A stretch of 64,000 bases of DNA, from positions 181,515 to 245,514 of the forward strand of contig JAGFNQ010002306.1 in NCBI GenBank assembly GCA_024364735.1, written 5' to 3'. This stretch comes from Boesenbergia rotunda. Its lineage: Eukaryota > Streptophyta > Magnoliopsida > Zingiberales > Zingiberaceae. Below are positions 45,470 to 56,533 of this stretch, piece by piece. The position numbers and the translations under genes are program-made. The stretch's first letter is position 1, and each line of letters opens with the position of its first letter. The notes beneath the pieces are model-generated. The model saw only the letters and a list, made by a program, of their open reading frames with translations. It was not told where the DNA came from and searched no databases.

Positions 45470-45545
45470 ACTGATCTCCTGCGGATCGCTTCCTGTGGAC
45501 TGCCTGTGTGACACCTGCCACGCACGCGGTCCGCAGGAGATCAGT
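45470..45545. mobile_element. 76-bp foldback element between (TA)n and (TG)n/(TA)n
   Basis: Perfect 16-bp inverted arms (ACTGATCTCCTGCGGA at 45470-45485, complement at 45530-45545) enclose 44 bp. The dinucleotide repeats on both sides suggest an element that targets or generates TA runs. Confidence 0.6.
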
Positions 45546-45574
45546 TCTGTGTGTGTGTATATATATATATATAT

Positions 45575-46092
45575 TAGAGTAGTCAATCCCGGATCGCGGT
45601 GCGTCGCGGCCGACCCCAAAAAAGCTATAGCGGTATAGCGGATAGCGGGATGACCGTTATTTAAATATCACATTTACATAAGTACATAACACATAAATTA
45701 CTTACATGCTCGCTGGAATCAGGAGAATAGAGTAGCTGCAATGGAGAATAGAGTTGCTTACCTGGTCCGATGCTCGCTGTTAGAATCAGGAGGTTGCCGT
45801 CGTCGGAACCGTCACCGGAATCGTCGCCGGAATCGTCACCGCCGGGAAGAAACAGGAGAAGTCGGCAGCAGCAAAACCAGGGGGGAAAAACAACAGTAAT
45901 GGGTTTTTTTTTGTTCCATATAAGCTTTTTTAACCCTAGGTCAAAGAAGCTGGACCGTCGGGGCGCGACGAGCGCGTTTGACGCGCGACGCGCGCGATAG
46001 GCGCAATTCCATTCCGCACCACGACGCGCAGTGTGGAGCGGCGTCCGGCCGCGACGCGCCGCGACGCCGCGATAGCGCCACTATCGACTACC

Positions 46093-46095
<3 letters not shown>
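45575..46095. mobile_element. Candidate MITE with hAT-like ends inside a (TA)n tract
   Basis: Left end TAGAGTAGTCAAT, right end inverted CAGGGTAGTCGAT, 10 of 13 matching, followed on both sides by GCGGTG/GCGTCGCGGCC-rich stretches that can also pair. The flanks are (TA)n, so a target duplication cannot be recognised. It carries no supported gene; a 76-codon frame at 45770 is weak. Confidence 0.5.

Positions 46096-46159
<64 letters not shown>
46096..46159. repeat. (TA)n microsatellite
   Basis: About 60 bp of TA interrupted once by 'ataatat'. Open frames across it read alternating I and Y and are not proteins. Confidence 0.95.
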
Positions 46160-46160
<1 letters not shown>

Positions 46161-46912
46161 CATGGATGTTGATAGGGTTGAATAGCCCGTGACGCACATG
46201 TGGGCTGAAGAAGCTGGGTGGCAAGATGTGACGAGTCTGAGCGACTTCCCTTTCAGAGCTCCCGGGGCACTATCGGAAAGAGGATCCTCCGGGGCCCTCC
46301 CGCGGTAACACACCCTGGAGATTAGATCAGAAAACCCCTCCCGAGATCACCCCGGGATGTCGGGTCCCGAGAGCACCTCGGGGATGCGAAGCGCCTGGGA
46401 CCTCCCGGGTCAAAAGACCCCGAGATCACCTTAGGGAAGTGGAGCCCAAGTATCATTCGACCTTAAGTAACGACCCTCCTTTTTTTGGATCTGCGGATAA
46501 GCATCCCCGCTATCGCGGAGCTATCGTGACCCTTAATTAAATGTCGCAACGGGTCGAACTTAATGACGACGTTGACCATTTCAAAGACTATCTAGTAACC
46601 GACGAAGGGTGGGATGTGGCGAAGGTTGTGGAGACTCATGAATGGCCACCGCAAGTATAAAAGGTGCTCCAACCTCCTCTGGTAAGGAGGTTATGCATTC
46701 TTGACTACATACCTACTGTTTTACCTTACGTTCATCTTCTCCATCGAGACACTGACTTAAGCGTCAAAGTGGGCTCCGCCGGACAACTTCCGGCGTGTTC
46801 CCCTAACGTTCGTGTTAATCTCGCAGGGTGTGACTTCTTCTTCAATCGTTAGCGTCCATGTGGGCAGAACTCTGGTGACTGACCGTCGATGTTGATTCCT
46901 TCCGGAACAGAT
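46160..46912 (+). mobile_element. Gypsy-type LTR, 3' part
   Basis: A TATA box (46655-46663, GTATAAAAGG) precedes a leader with 'ctgacttaagcgtcaaagtg' and 'cgccggac', typical of Tat-type LTRs. The last 105 bp match 18119-18199 plus 20308-20333, where a hAT element is inserted. Its upstream limit is unclear and no gag follows. Confidence 0.55.
46885..46892. other. Unoccupied counterpart of the hAT target site
   Basis: GTCGATGT occurs once here, where the paralogous copy has GTCGACGT duplicated around the hAT element at 18200-20307. Confidence 0.8.
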
Positions 46913-47679
46913 GTGTATCACGATAAATTATGTGTGAATCATTTATCAGTGTGTCAGTCTTCCCAACGTATTAGTCACAACATCTGGATTAGTAATCTTC
47001 ATAATTTATTTCTTCTATGTTAGTCTTGGGACGGATTAGTGGTGGTACTAGGATGAGCAAATCGTCTTTTACCACCGTACAAATCATTTATCAATTATTT
47101 TTTATGATATACTTTTTATTTTTCAAATTATACATCACTAGTTGCTACAGAATTTAAGTGAAATTTACTTATAAAGCGTGCTCATATTACTTTAAAGTCC
47201 ATTTAATTGGGAAATTAAATTTCAATTAGTAATGTTATTCTTATTTTTTTTATATGCAAATGTTTATAATCATGCACTCATCGCAAATGTTTACAGAATG
47301 ATTATTCTGCAAGGATGACAAAATAAATTAAAAATACTAAATCATAAACATCTCAGATTAAATACCAATAGAGTATATATAAATGGTAAAAAGGTGATTC
47401 ATCCCAAGACAAAAGATAAATCACATTAGGACTACTAGCTCGAAAGATGAGACTAATACGTGAGGAAGACAGGCACACTAGCTTTATTAAATTTTAATTC
47501 CCAGACCTCAAAGTGACAATGTTACATGCACTAGCTATCAGTCTATCCGTGATGATAATAAAGTATATATAAAAACTATAATGAAGTATATATGATTCAT
47601 ATGTAAGCAAAAGAAACAATATCATGTTCTATTCTTCATGGTTTCCCCCTAATTATCAGTTTAGTTACCGTTGTATATG
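46913..47679. other. A/T-rich intergenic stretch
   Basis: No gene, repeat or RNA gene that I can support. Confidence 0.5.
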
Positions 47680-48900
47680 ATGCTGTCGGCAAGCGAGGAA
47701 GGCGATCGGTTGATCACAAGGCTTGGAATTTGACTAAAGACTAAATGTTGCTCCGACGGACAGACGCTAGGGGGAGACGGTCGGACACTCGGGAAATGTG
47801 ACAAACACCCACGAACTGTAAGAAAAAGGACCGTTAGAGATTGGCCAAGAGGTTCTCGGCGCAGACACTCTAACTATCAAGTCAACACTCCGGCGAAGAA
47901 AAAAGAGAGTGGAAATAGTAGAAAACCTATAAAGCATACCTACGCGTGAAGAAATGAGAACCCTTATATAGGCGCGGGCGACAAACCAAAACCTGCCAAG
48001 GCATCTTGTCCGGCTTAAATGCTCAGATTTGGGAGCAGGATTTGCTGGCGAAAAAGGAGACGAAGTTGTTACTCTACTGACTATCTGTCATATCCAACTA
48101 TATGATCACCCCCTCTCTTAATTGCCTGACTCATATTGGTCTGTGTGCGCCCACTTGCTATCCTATCGAAATACTTTACAAATATGAAGAATCTATTCGT
48201 ACACCTTTATGTCTTGTCATCGTTTAACCGTATCATCCGTACAAGATTCTCGAAAGCTCACTACTCACCCATCGACATCGTTTCTGGTTTGCTGACCGGT
48301 TGATTGGTATATTAACAAATCCTTCGAGAAGAGGGAGTGGGGAGCCTCACGAAGTCATTGCCTTCGGGACGTGTATGCATGACAAGCTTGAATGAGGTCA
48401 GCTGGTCAGACGGTGCAGTCGGCCAGACGATCAGACAACTTGGGACCATCTAACTTAGTTTGACTATCCGACTTGCATGGCCAAATTTGTCACATGGCTA
48501 ATTGGTAGATCGGTCGACCACCGGTGGAGCATCGACTGACCACCTACGGGTCATCCGGCTAACTGTCCTACTGTCATAGCCGAGCACACTCTGTGGCCTT
48601 TTGCTCAACCCCTAGAAGCTCTCGGCTGACCGGTCGACCACCGGTGGAGCATTGGCTGACCACCTATGGGTCATCTGGCTAACCGTCCTACTGTCCTAGC
48701 CAGGCACACTCTATGGCCTTTCACTCGACCCCTCAAAGCTTAGTCAGCCCCACAAAAGTGATCGATCAACGAGGGTTAAACATCCGATCGGATCATAAGT
48801 CTTTCCCTCGAGTCTAGTCGAAGGAGGTGACGAGTCCGACTAATTGGACTATCCAACCGAGAGTCTTTTATCGCGGCTAATGTCACGTTTCTTCTGCCCC
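47680..48900 (-). mobile_element. Gypsy-type LTR (minus), upper boundary unknown
   Basis: The plus strand begins TGATGCTGTCGGCAAGCG, like the Tat LTR end at 44367 (TGATCCTGTCGACAAGCG). The minus strand has a TATA box at 47964-47971 (GCCTATATAAGGG). It includes a 120-bp tandem duplication (48511-48750). I found no matching upper end, primer site or gag. Confidence 0.5.
48511..48750. repeat. 120-bp tandem duplication
   Basis: 'cggtcgaccaccggtggagc' occurs at 48511 and 48631 and similarity continues through 'ctgaccacctacgggtcatc' to 'gcacactctgtggcctt'. Two copies, about 85-90 percent alike by eye. Confidence 0.85.
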
Positions 48901-49180
48901 ACGCCTTCTTGATGCAGGCATGGTGGCCTTATCCTAACCACCTTCCCGCACATGCCTCCATGATGACACGTATCACCCCGATCACATCACACATTAACTA
49001 CCGTACCACACATCACCTCTCAACTGGGCGAGCCGGGCAACGAGACGCTCCCGTGTCAGAGCCCACGCGTGTTGTTAGGCGTGATTTCCCAAGGTCATCC
49101 TCTTGGAGGGAAACACATGGCCAACATCGGATCCCGGCCTTTCATGGGTGGCATTGGACTGTTACGGTGATCTAGATTCT

Positions 49181-49190
49181 CCTATAAATA
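49181..49190 (+). promoter_or_regulatory. TATA box of a retroelement-associated gene
   Basis: CCTATAAATA, followed by a C/T-rich leader about 100 bp long, upstream of the pseudogene at 49491. Confidence 0.5.
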
Positions 49191-49490
49191 GTCCCCTGAG
49201 GTCCGGTTAAGTTTCACCTGCTTCCTCCATTCTCCTCCTTCCCCTAGCGCTTTGCGGCTAATGATGGTCTCCCAGCTCCAGTGAACAGTGGTTTCCAGCA
49301 ACTCCAACAGCCTCAGCTTATTTCCCGGGGTCAATCTTTCGACCGGCACCCCTGGTCGGACTCCCTCTTTTGTTTTCTATTTAGGCTAGTCTTAGTAGTC
49401 CATCTGATCAGCCTATTCGATCGGATTTCCTTTAGACTAGTGGTCCCTCCGATCTTCCTAGTCGACCAGACTTTCTTATTCTATATTGAA

Positions 49491-49811
49491 TTCATGGCTA
49501 CTCCTGAGTCCATTGTTAGCCTGTGGTACACTACGACCATCTCAACCATGGGTAGTCAGGACTTTGATACCCTTCGAGCGGAGTATTGGGATCCGAGTGA
49601 CTACCGTTTAGTAACCCCAAGCGACTATAACTGACCTTAGCTTTTTTATCATTTTTCGAGACCAGTCTGGCCGGGCATAGGTTCCCTCTTCACTAGCCGA
49701 GGGTATTTTCATATTCCTCTTTCTCAGTTAACTCCCAATGCCATCCACATTTTCTGTAGAATAGTCGTCCTGTTTACCCTCCATCGAGTGCCTCTCCAGC
49801 CCAGAATTTAT
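49491..49811 (+). pseudogene. N-terminal part of a 'putative gypsy type transposon' protein
   Basis: The frame from ATG at 49491 reads MATPESIVSLWYTTTISTMG... and is cut by TGA and TAG near 49632-49640. In the same frame it continues with YFHIPLSQLTPNAIHIFCRI followed by VVLFTLHRVPLQPRIY, resembling the conserved 'PL..L.PN..R.LCG.VVLF.....PL.P..F' block of plant PF04195-type proteins (family recollection). It ends abruptly at the LTR insertion at 49812. A coiled-coil partner of the same kind may be the pseudogene at 10274-11255, but the two do not overlap. Confidence 0.5.
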
Positions 49812-50748
49812 TGTAAGTATCCCTGGTTGGTTTTGATGTGATCAACCGATTTAAGTTAGGTCCTGGTGTGTTTAATCCCTGTGTCTAAGTGTACAGGAAC
49901 TTAGGAGCGTAGGAAGTCGAGCAGAAGATGCAACTGTCGAGAAGGATGGCACAGAAAGGGAGCCGACAGGCTCGGTGCATCCGAGGGACGTGAAGCTCTG
50001 CGGAAGAGTACGTCGGTGGAACGAGAAGGACATGTACGATGTCCGAGGGACGAGAAGCCGGGAGGAAGGACGCTCGAGGGGCGAAAGGCCAGAATCGGAT
50101 TCGAGTAAGCCTAATTCCGGTTAGCCAGAAATTACCCAAGAAAGTGAAGCAAGTCAAGCCGGAGACTGGTTAGCATCGGCTGACCAAGCTGACTGCTGGG
50201 CGCCCATAAGATTATGGGTGCCTGACCACTAGGCCCCCGAGCACTCATGCACCTGTGTGGTATTAGGTGCCCAAGAAGGACAAACTTAGCCCTTTGCGAC
50301 CGTTACTTTTGGATAAAGCTTCGGGCCACGTGGCAGGCGCCCAAGACCTCTCGGTCGCCCTATAACTGCCACGCCAGCAAACAGATAGTTTTCACCGGGG
50401 CTATAAATAAACCCCTGAATCTCAATTTCAATAATCCAATACATTCCAAGCAATAGCAAACTAGTTCGTTGAATTATTTTCTTCTTTTTCTGAGCTTTCC
50501 ATGTGTAAGAGACTTTTCCACCCAAAGGAGATATTTTCAGGAGAATCGAGCTATATTCAACCTTTGATTAACAACCTCCCCAGTTGCAAACCAAGTAAAT
50601 CCGATTACCTCTCTCTCTTTCAGTTTGCTCTATTTATTTTATGTTTATTATTTCTGCTTAGATTAACAAATATCTTTGCCAAAGTTAGACAAAAGATTCA
50701 TTTTCTTTTTTAGGGGCAATTCACCCCTCGATCCACCTCGATCCAACA
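49812..50748 (+). mobile_element. 5' LTR of copia element A (937 bp)
   Basis: TGTAAGTATCCCTGG... to ...CTCGATCCAACA, followed directly by a primer site and gag. It aligns over its length with the inverted solo LTR at 51391-52362. A TATA box lies near 50401-50408 (GCTATAAATAAA). It is inserted in the pseudogene at 49491; TTTAT (49807-49811) is the left half of its target duplication. Confidence 0.88.
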
Positions 50749-50763
50749 AGTGGTATCAGAGCC
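50749..50763 (+). other. tRNA-Met type primer binding site of element A
   Basis: AGTGGTATCAGAGCC right after the LTR. Confidence 0.92.
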
Positions 50764-50807
50764 AGGACGCTCTAGAAGGACTAACTGCCATTTGAAGCAA
50801 CTATAAA

Positions 50808-51390
50808 ATGGTCAAACCAGTCATCTACCCGCCCAAGTTCGAGGGAGAGTTTGCGAGCTGGAAACATAAAATGCAAGTTTTTTTCAAAGCTGATTTTGAA
50901 TTAATTTTAATAATAAAAAATAGTTTTGTAGCTCCAAAGGACGCCGACAATAAACCCAACGACGAAAGCATGTGGATTAAGAAGGAACATGTTGACTTCA
51001 TAGTAAACAGAAAAGTAGAACATCATCGGTTGGCCGTACTTCTTGCACAAGAAGTCAACCGAATTGGCAACTACTAATCGGCGAAGGAACTTTGGGAGAA
51101 GTTCCTTGAACTCCATGAAGGTATCTCCGAAGCCAAATTGGCAAAAAGAGATCTGCTTCAGATCAGCTCAGTAACGTTCGGTTGGAAGAAGGAGAGTTGG
51201 TTGCACAACTTCATGCTAAGATTAAGGAGCTGATGACAGAACTCAACAATCTCAGAGAAATGGTAAGCAATCGGGATGCACAAAGGTACGCATTGAACAC
51301 CTTCCCAAGGACCCCGAACTGGAGTTCAATTATCGACACCTACTACATTTCTAAGGACCTTAAGGTAAGTACCTTAGAAGAACTTTATTC
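50808..51390 (+). pseudogene. Copia Gag of element A, first part
   Basis: ATG at 50808 opens MVKPVIYPPKFEGEFASWKH, the N-terminal capsid of copia Gag. It is broken by TAA (51075-51077) before SAKELWEKFLELHEG, and by a one-base frameshift near 51170, after which EEGELVAQLHAKIKELMTEL and RDAQRYALNTFPRTPNWSSI follow. At 51390 a solo LTR interrupts it in mid-codon context. The frame resumes at 52368 with TLELHES, giving the normal '..LEELYSTLELHE'. No zinc knuckle or pol remains, because element X cuts it at 52399. Confidence 0.85.
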
Positions 51391-52362
51391 TGTTGGATCG
51401 GGTTGGACCAGCTAGAGGGGGGTGAATAGACGGTAAAAAAAAATTATGAAAATGGAAGGCACTTCTTTAAAAAAAACTTGGTCGCAACTAAGGACGTTGC
51501 TTCTAAGGCAGTGGATGCTCAATAAAAATCTCCTTGTGGCGGAGAAGCCTTACAAAAATAGCACACTAGACTTTTAGAGATTTTACAAGAATGAATAAAA
51601 ATAATTGATTCCTAAAGCTAAATCTCTAAGCCTATTTATAGCCTAAGAGAATAAATCTGGATTGTTGATTTTTGATGAATTTTCTCTTGGCCGTTGATCC
51701 ATGGATGTAATCTGGATGGTTGATCTTGGATGGGATTAAACTGCATCCATTGGATTTGATTAAAGGATAATGTAACATTATCCTTTAAGAAATAAAGTTT
51801 AATTAAAACTTTATCTTTCCTCGGGATGGCTCGGGATGGCTGTTGGAATCTCCATGTCACTGTTGTAATCTCTAAGTAGTAATATCGGCAACATTTTACT
51901 CCCATCGCCCTTTATCCCAAATGGTAAGTCGGTTAGCATGTGTTGTTGAGGTCTCGGGTTCGATCCTTCTTGGCACCAAATAATTTTATCTTTTCTTTTC
52001 GGCACTTGGACCAGTCTTTTTGATTCTTCATCTTCTGGGTGATTTCCGGCCAACCGGAGTTAGGCTCACCCGAACCCGACTTTGTCCTTTTGCCCCTCGA
52101 GCGTCCTTCCTCCCGGGTTCTCGTCCCTCGGACACCGCGCACGTCCTTCTCGCTCCACCGGCGTACTCTTCTGCAGCTTCCGCATCCCTCGGATTGTACC
52201 GAGCCCATCGGCTCACTTCCCCGCACAATCCTTCTCGTCCGCTACGTCTTACACTCGACTTCCTCCGTACCTAAGCTCCTGCACACTTAGCAGAGGGATT
52301 AAACATACCAGGACCTAACTTAAATTGGTTGATCACATCAAAATCAACCAGGGGTACTTACA
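51391..52362 (-). mobile_element. Solo LTR of the element A family (972 bp), inverted, inside its gag
   Basis: The plus-strand ends TGTTGGATCG and ...GTACTTACA are flanked by perfect TATTC duplications (51386-51390 and 52363-52367). Removing it and one TATTC restores the gag frame. It is the same family as 49812-50748, so an element was attacked by its own relative and later reduced to a solo LTR. Confidence 0.93.
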
Positions 52363-52367
52363 TATTC

Positions 52368-52398
52368 AACTCTAGAACTTCACGAATCCAGATGTGTA
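52368..52398 (+). pseudogene. Copia Gag of element A, continuation
   Basis: About ten codons (TLELHES...) between the solo LTR and element X. Too short to interpret apart from continuity with 50808-51390. Confidence 0.75.
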
Positions 52399-53541
52399 TG
52401 TTGAGGCAATCTGTGATCCAGAGTGATCATGAGTTTTGATGTTTGGGCAAAGGGTTTAAGTTAGGTTTTCCCTTGCGTACTAATATGTGTAATTGAGTGT
52501 GCAGGATTACAGGTTTACACATATTGACTTGGTTGGACGGCTTCGGTATGGTGAAGGATTGCATGGAGACAAACTGGAGGCTTGTGTGCACCCGAGGGAC
52601 CTTGGCATAGCAGGGATGATGAGCTGAGGGGCACGGACTTCGAGGCGTACGTGAAGGATGACATGGAGACAAGATGGAGGCTTATGTGCATCCGAGGGAC
52701 GAGGGCCGAAGATGAAGAGGGCGCAAAGGCAATAGTCAAGGCTACTAGTGAAGAGTCAGCAAGTCATGAAGGGACAAGAGTCGAGGGAGGAGGACTCCAA
52801 GGGCAAGCCGGGAAGTAGACTTCAAGGGCACACGTGAAGGATGGCATGGAGGCAAGCCAAGGGAAGGCTTGTGTGCACATCCGAGGGGTGATAGCCGGTG
52901 GAAGAAGACTTCAAGGGGCAAGCCAAGGGAGTATACCTGAAGGCACGCGTGGAGGAGGGTCAACGGAGTGAGTAGGAGTGCTGATGTAAGCTGGGCAGTC
53001 GACTGGGGATTGTCCAGTCGACTGCCAAAACTCACAGTGTGTATTTGGCCCTGGACCAGTCGACTGCCCCTGGGGCAGTCGACTGGTGTGTAGCAAAATT
53101 CGAACGTTGGGGCTGTCAAGGGTCGAATTTGAGTGGGGGCAGTCGACTGCCCTAGGAGCAGTCGACTGCCAGCGAGGGTTTCCAGCCTGAGTTTTATTTA
53201 AAGAGAACTCGGTTTGGGTTGAGGTTCTTGGTGAAATCTGCTTAGGTAGAGTAGATTAGTAGCCTTTGGTGCTCAGGTATTGTCGAAGTGTTGTGGCGAG
53301 GTTTCTCCACCCACAAGGAGCGACAAGGGCTAGCCGGAGGTTATCCGGGGAGTGATCTATCGAAGGATTCTTGGATTAGTCACCCTTAGGGGTGGATACC
53401 AAGTAAATCGGTATTGTTAGCATTGTTCTTTATTGTTAGTTTTATTTTTATTGTATTTTCGCTTGCGCAACTAACAACGTAGGTAGAAGAGAACCGAAAT
53501 TTGCTATTCACCCCCCTCTAGCGACCGTACAAGATCTAACA
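52399..53541 (+). mobile_element. 5' LTR of the family X element (1,143 bp)
   Basis: TGTTGAGGCAATC... to ...GATCTAACA. Six CAGTCGACTG palindromes (52993-53172) lie directly upstream of a TATA box at about 53192-53200 (TTTTATTTAAAG). R/U5 shares the 'gaggtttctccacccacaag' block with 16082-17076 and, more distantly, with the LTRs at 1 and 14389. GTGTA (52394-52398) is the left target duplication candidate. Confidence 0.9.
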
Positions 53542-53543
53542 AG

Positions 53544-53555
53544 TGGTATCAGAGC
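53544..53555 (+). other. tRNA-Met type primer binding site of family X
   Basis: TGGTATCAGAGC, two bases after the LTR end. Confidence 0.92.
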
Positions 53556-53608
53556 GAAGGACCGCTCTTGTCAGACTAATCGCCGAGGGAGCACAAGCTA
53601 GAGGAAAA

Positions 53609-55205
53609 ATGATGGATGATAAACTAGGGGATAACATCTACACTCCGCCGCTCTACGATCATGAAGATTTCGACTTTTGGAGGGCAAGAATCAAGACATG
53701 GTACAGAATGGAGTGGGACCTTAGGATTGCGCTTGAAGAGCCCTTCGAGATTCCAAAGGATAAGCACGGGAAGAAGCTTAGGCCTAGATATTGGAATCAA
53801 GAACAATAAAATCAATCTAAGGCAAATGAAAAGGTAATTGCAACTTTAGTTAACATTTTGTCTACTAATGTGTTAAGTGGTGTAGGAAAATTTCAAAATG
53901 CACATGAACTATGGACCAAGTTGGTAAAATATCATGAGAATCCTACACAAGCCCGAGAGTATAAGGAGACAAGTCAAACGGGTCAAGAAGAAGAAAAAGA
54001 AAAGGAATTGTCAATTTCTTCAAGTGAAGTAGAAGAATTGAGTGAACAATCATCAACTTCCTCAAGTGAAGTGGCACAAGAAGATAAGAGACCATCTTCA
54101 ATGCCGGAACAAGAGGAAGTCAACTTAGCCTCCACCTCCACTAAAGCAAATAAAAAGGACCACATTATGCTTTGGATGTAATGAAAAGGGATACTACAAG
54201 GACAAGTGTCCAAAGGGTAAGAAAAAGGAGATGCACTCTAAACCTATCTCAATTCTTTTTACATCTAACATGGGGTGTAGGAATGGAGAAGCCCAAGAGA
54301 GGAAAAGGAAGATTAGATGCTTCACGTGTGGCGAGTTAGGACACTACCACACGAAGTGCCCAAAGAGTGGAAAGCTCAAGAAAATGGAGCATCTAAGAAG
54401 ATGGGAGAAGGAGGAGAGAAAGAAAAGAAGTTTACAATAAGGAGGAGCTCCAAAGGTAAGAGAGGTAATTCCTAACCTTAAATTAAAATGTCATTCAAAT
54501 TTAAGCTCCTCCATGCATATTAAAAATAGTGTTAATTATTCATCAATGCATGCTAGAATTAATGAAAATTGCTTACTTATGCACAATCATGGTTTTAGAT
54601 ATAATGATAGGACTAGGGTTGACAAGGTAGATCAAAACCCTAAGAAAAGCATGCATCATTATAGACCTAAGACTCTTAGATCTAAGGATCATGGCATTAA
54701 TCCCAAGAAGGGAAGGAATGTGCCTAGAAAGGAGGGTAGGTCTAGGGATGTCCAAAGTGGACATATGGACACTAAGGTTAGAAATTTGGAAAGGGAAAAT
54801 CAAGTCTTGAGGGCAAGGCTTGATACATTAGAAAAGACCCTAGAAAGATTCACGGTTAGATCAAAGGGGTTAGACATGGTGTTGGGTAGTATAAAACCCA
54901 ACTATGAAAGATCAGGTTTAGGATACCGGTCTAGAGTCTCCAATGCCAACAAAAAGAAGTATGCTGAGGAAGCATACAATTACGGCAAGATGGAGAAGTC
55001 CAAGAATGGCAAGGGAATGCCATCAAAAGGTAAAAAGAATGACTTAACCAAGGACAAGGTGTTCAAGGTTAAGAAGGTTAGATTTGTAGAGCAAGAATCA
55101 CCGGGGGCTCACCGGTGTGGCCTAGTATGGATTGAGTCACCTAGGGAGGTGGCTAGGGCTAAGAGCTCAAGGGGGAGTTCTAAGAGCCTTTGGGGTCTAT
55201 GGTAA
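53609..55205 (+). pseudogene. Gag of the gag-only family X
   Basis: The start is ATG at 53609 (MMDDKLGDNIYTPPLYDHED), with the capsid N-terminus FDFWRARIKTWYRMEWDLRI. TAA at 53807-53809 breaks it. The frame then runs through NAHELWTKLVKYHENPTQAR and an acidic serine-rich linker. A frameshift near 54165 leads to two zinc knuckles: CFGCNEKGYYKDKC, with Y in place of the metal-binding H, and an intact CFTCGELGHYHTKC (about 54320). TAA at 54438-54440 breaks it again. Then come a coiled coil (RNLERENQVLRARLDTLEKT), GLDMVLGSIKPNYERSGLGY, a lysine-rich part and the end KSLWGLW. No pol follows for 1.4 kb. The element would need enzymes from elsewhere. Confidence 0.85.
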
Positions 55206-55570
55206 ATGGATCTCAAGAGATGATTTCTCTAGAAAAATCTAGGTGGGCTAGGAAATGTGCCAAAAGGATTGGAAGACTTGGGTAAGTCTTAATCCTAGAG
55301 AATTGGCACATTAAAAGAAGAGTTATGGAGAAAAAGATGAAAATAGGGTTATATTGGATCAAATTAGGTTTTAATGTGTGAATACCATATAATTCAATGA
55401 TAGAAATGAACTTTGATCAAGGATAAGAAGAAACATTGAGGAGAGGCCACAATTAGGACTTTTGGGAGGAGTTTAAATGATACACTTTAGGAGAAGTTGA
55501 GTTTCGTGCCAATCTTAGGATTTAGAGTACATTTATTTCGAAATACATTTTTCCCAAGTAGACATAGGTT

Positions 55571-55615
55571 CCACAAATCTCCCCACGAAATTTCAATTTT
55601 TTTGGAGATTTGTGG
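55571..55615 (+). other. Predicted stem-loop, copy 1
   Basis: Arms CCACAAATCT(C) and (G)AGATTTGTGG with inner A/T pairing. Same position in the module as 56489-56533 and 15476-15519. Confidence 0.6.
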
Positions 55616-56488
55616 AATTAACTAGGCATTACTGAAATTGGACTGAAAACCTGAAATTCAGGTATCAGTCGACTGCCCTGGAGGGCAGTCGGCTGGTCTC
55701 AACCCAGAAACCTTCTGTTCGTTTTGCCAGTCGACTGCTCTGGGGGCAGTCGACTGATCCGAAGGTTTAGGTAGAAAAGGCCTATTAGATGATAAGAAAT
55801 TACAAAATTGGAAGCATAGGAAAGATTCATGAGAGTTTATGTCATGGTTTCATTAATGACTTGCGTATATGGGTTAAGAGTTCATAAATTACTATTGGAT
55901 GATGTTAAATGATAAGCTCTTGATGAATGAAAGGATATGAAAGCTTCCCATATATGTCTAGGATTAGGAGATAAAAAGGGGAAAGTATTGAGGACATTTC
56001 CATGTGTCAAAGTATATGGTTAGCCTTGACAAGCACATGGAATTATAGATGGATTTAAAAGTTGATACAAAATGCCAAACGTTTGAGGAAATTAGAGGAT
56101 GTACCAAAAGTCAAGCACACTTGATATTTTCCTGGAATCATATTTTTCTAGGATAGAGTATATCCTAACAAGAGTGTTTGTAAATTTTTAGGTTTTGTTG
56201 AGTTCTTTTTGGCACTAGGGATAAAGTTGCTTGGGGGCAATCCTTTAATGGTGTCCAAGGGGAAAGAACTTGGAAGTTGAGTTGGGTAAAACTTGACTTG
56301 GTGTTATGATGTTAGGTTGGGTAGAACTTAACCTTGGTAAATTGAAAATTGGGAGAAGGCATAGGTTAAGGGGGAGATTGCCCTCCTAGTTGCCTTAATT
56401 TTCATAGAAAATTTTTAGATTTTGTGTCAAGCATGGGAATGGTGATAGATAGATGGTGAAATGTATTTTTCCCAAGTAGGTATGGGTA

Positions 56489-56533
56489 CCACAAATCTCT
56501 CCACAAAATTTAGAAATTTTTGGAGATTTGTGG
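56489..56533 (+). other. Predicted stem-loop, copy 2
   Basis: Perfect 11-bp outer arms CCACAAATCTC / GAGATTTGTGG. The 23-nt interior also contains AAAATTT and AAATTTTT, which can extend the stem. Confidence 0.65.
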
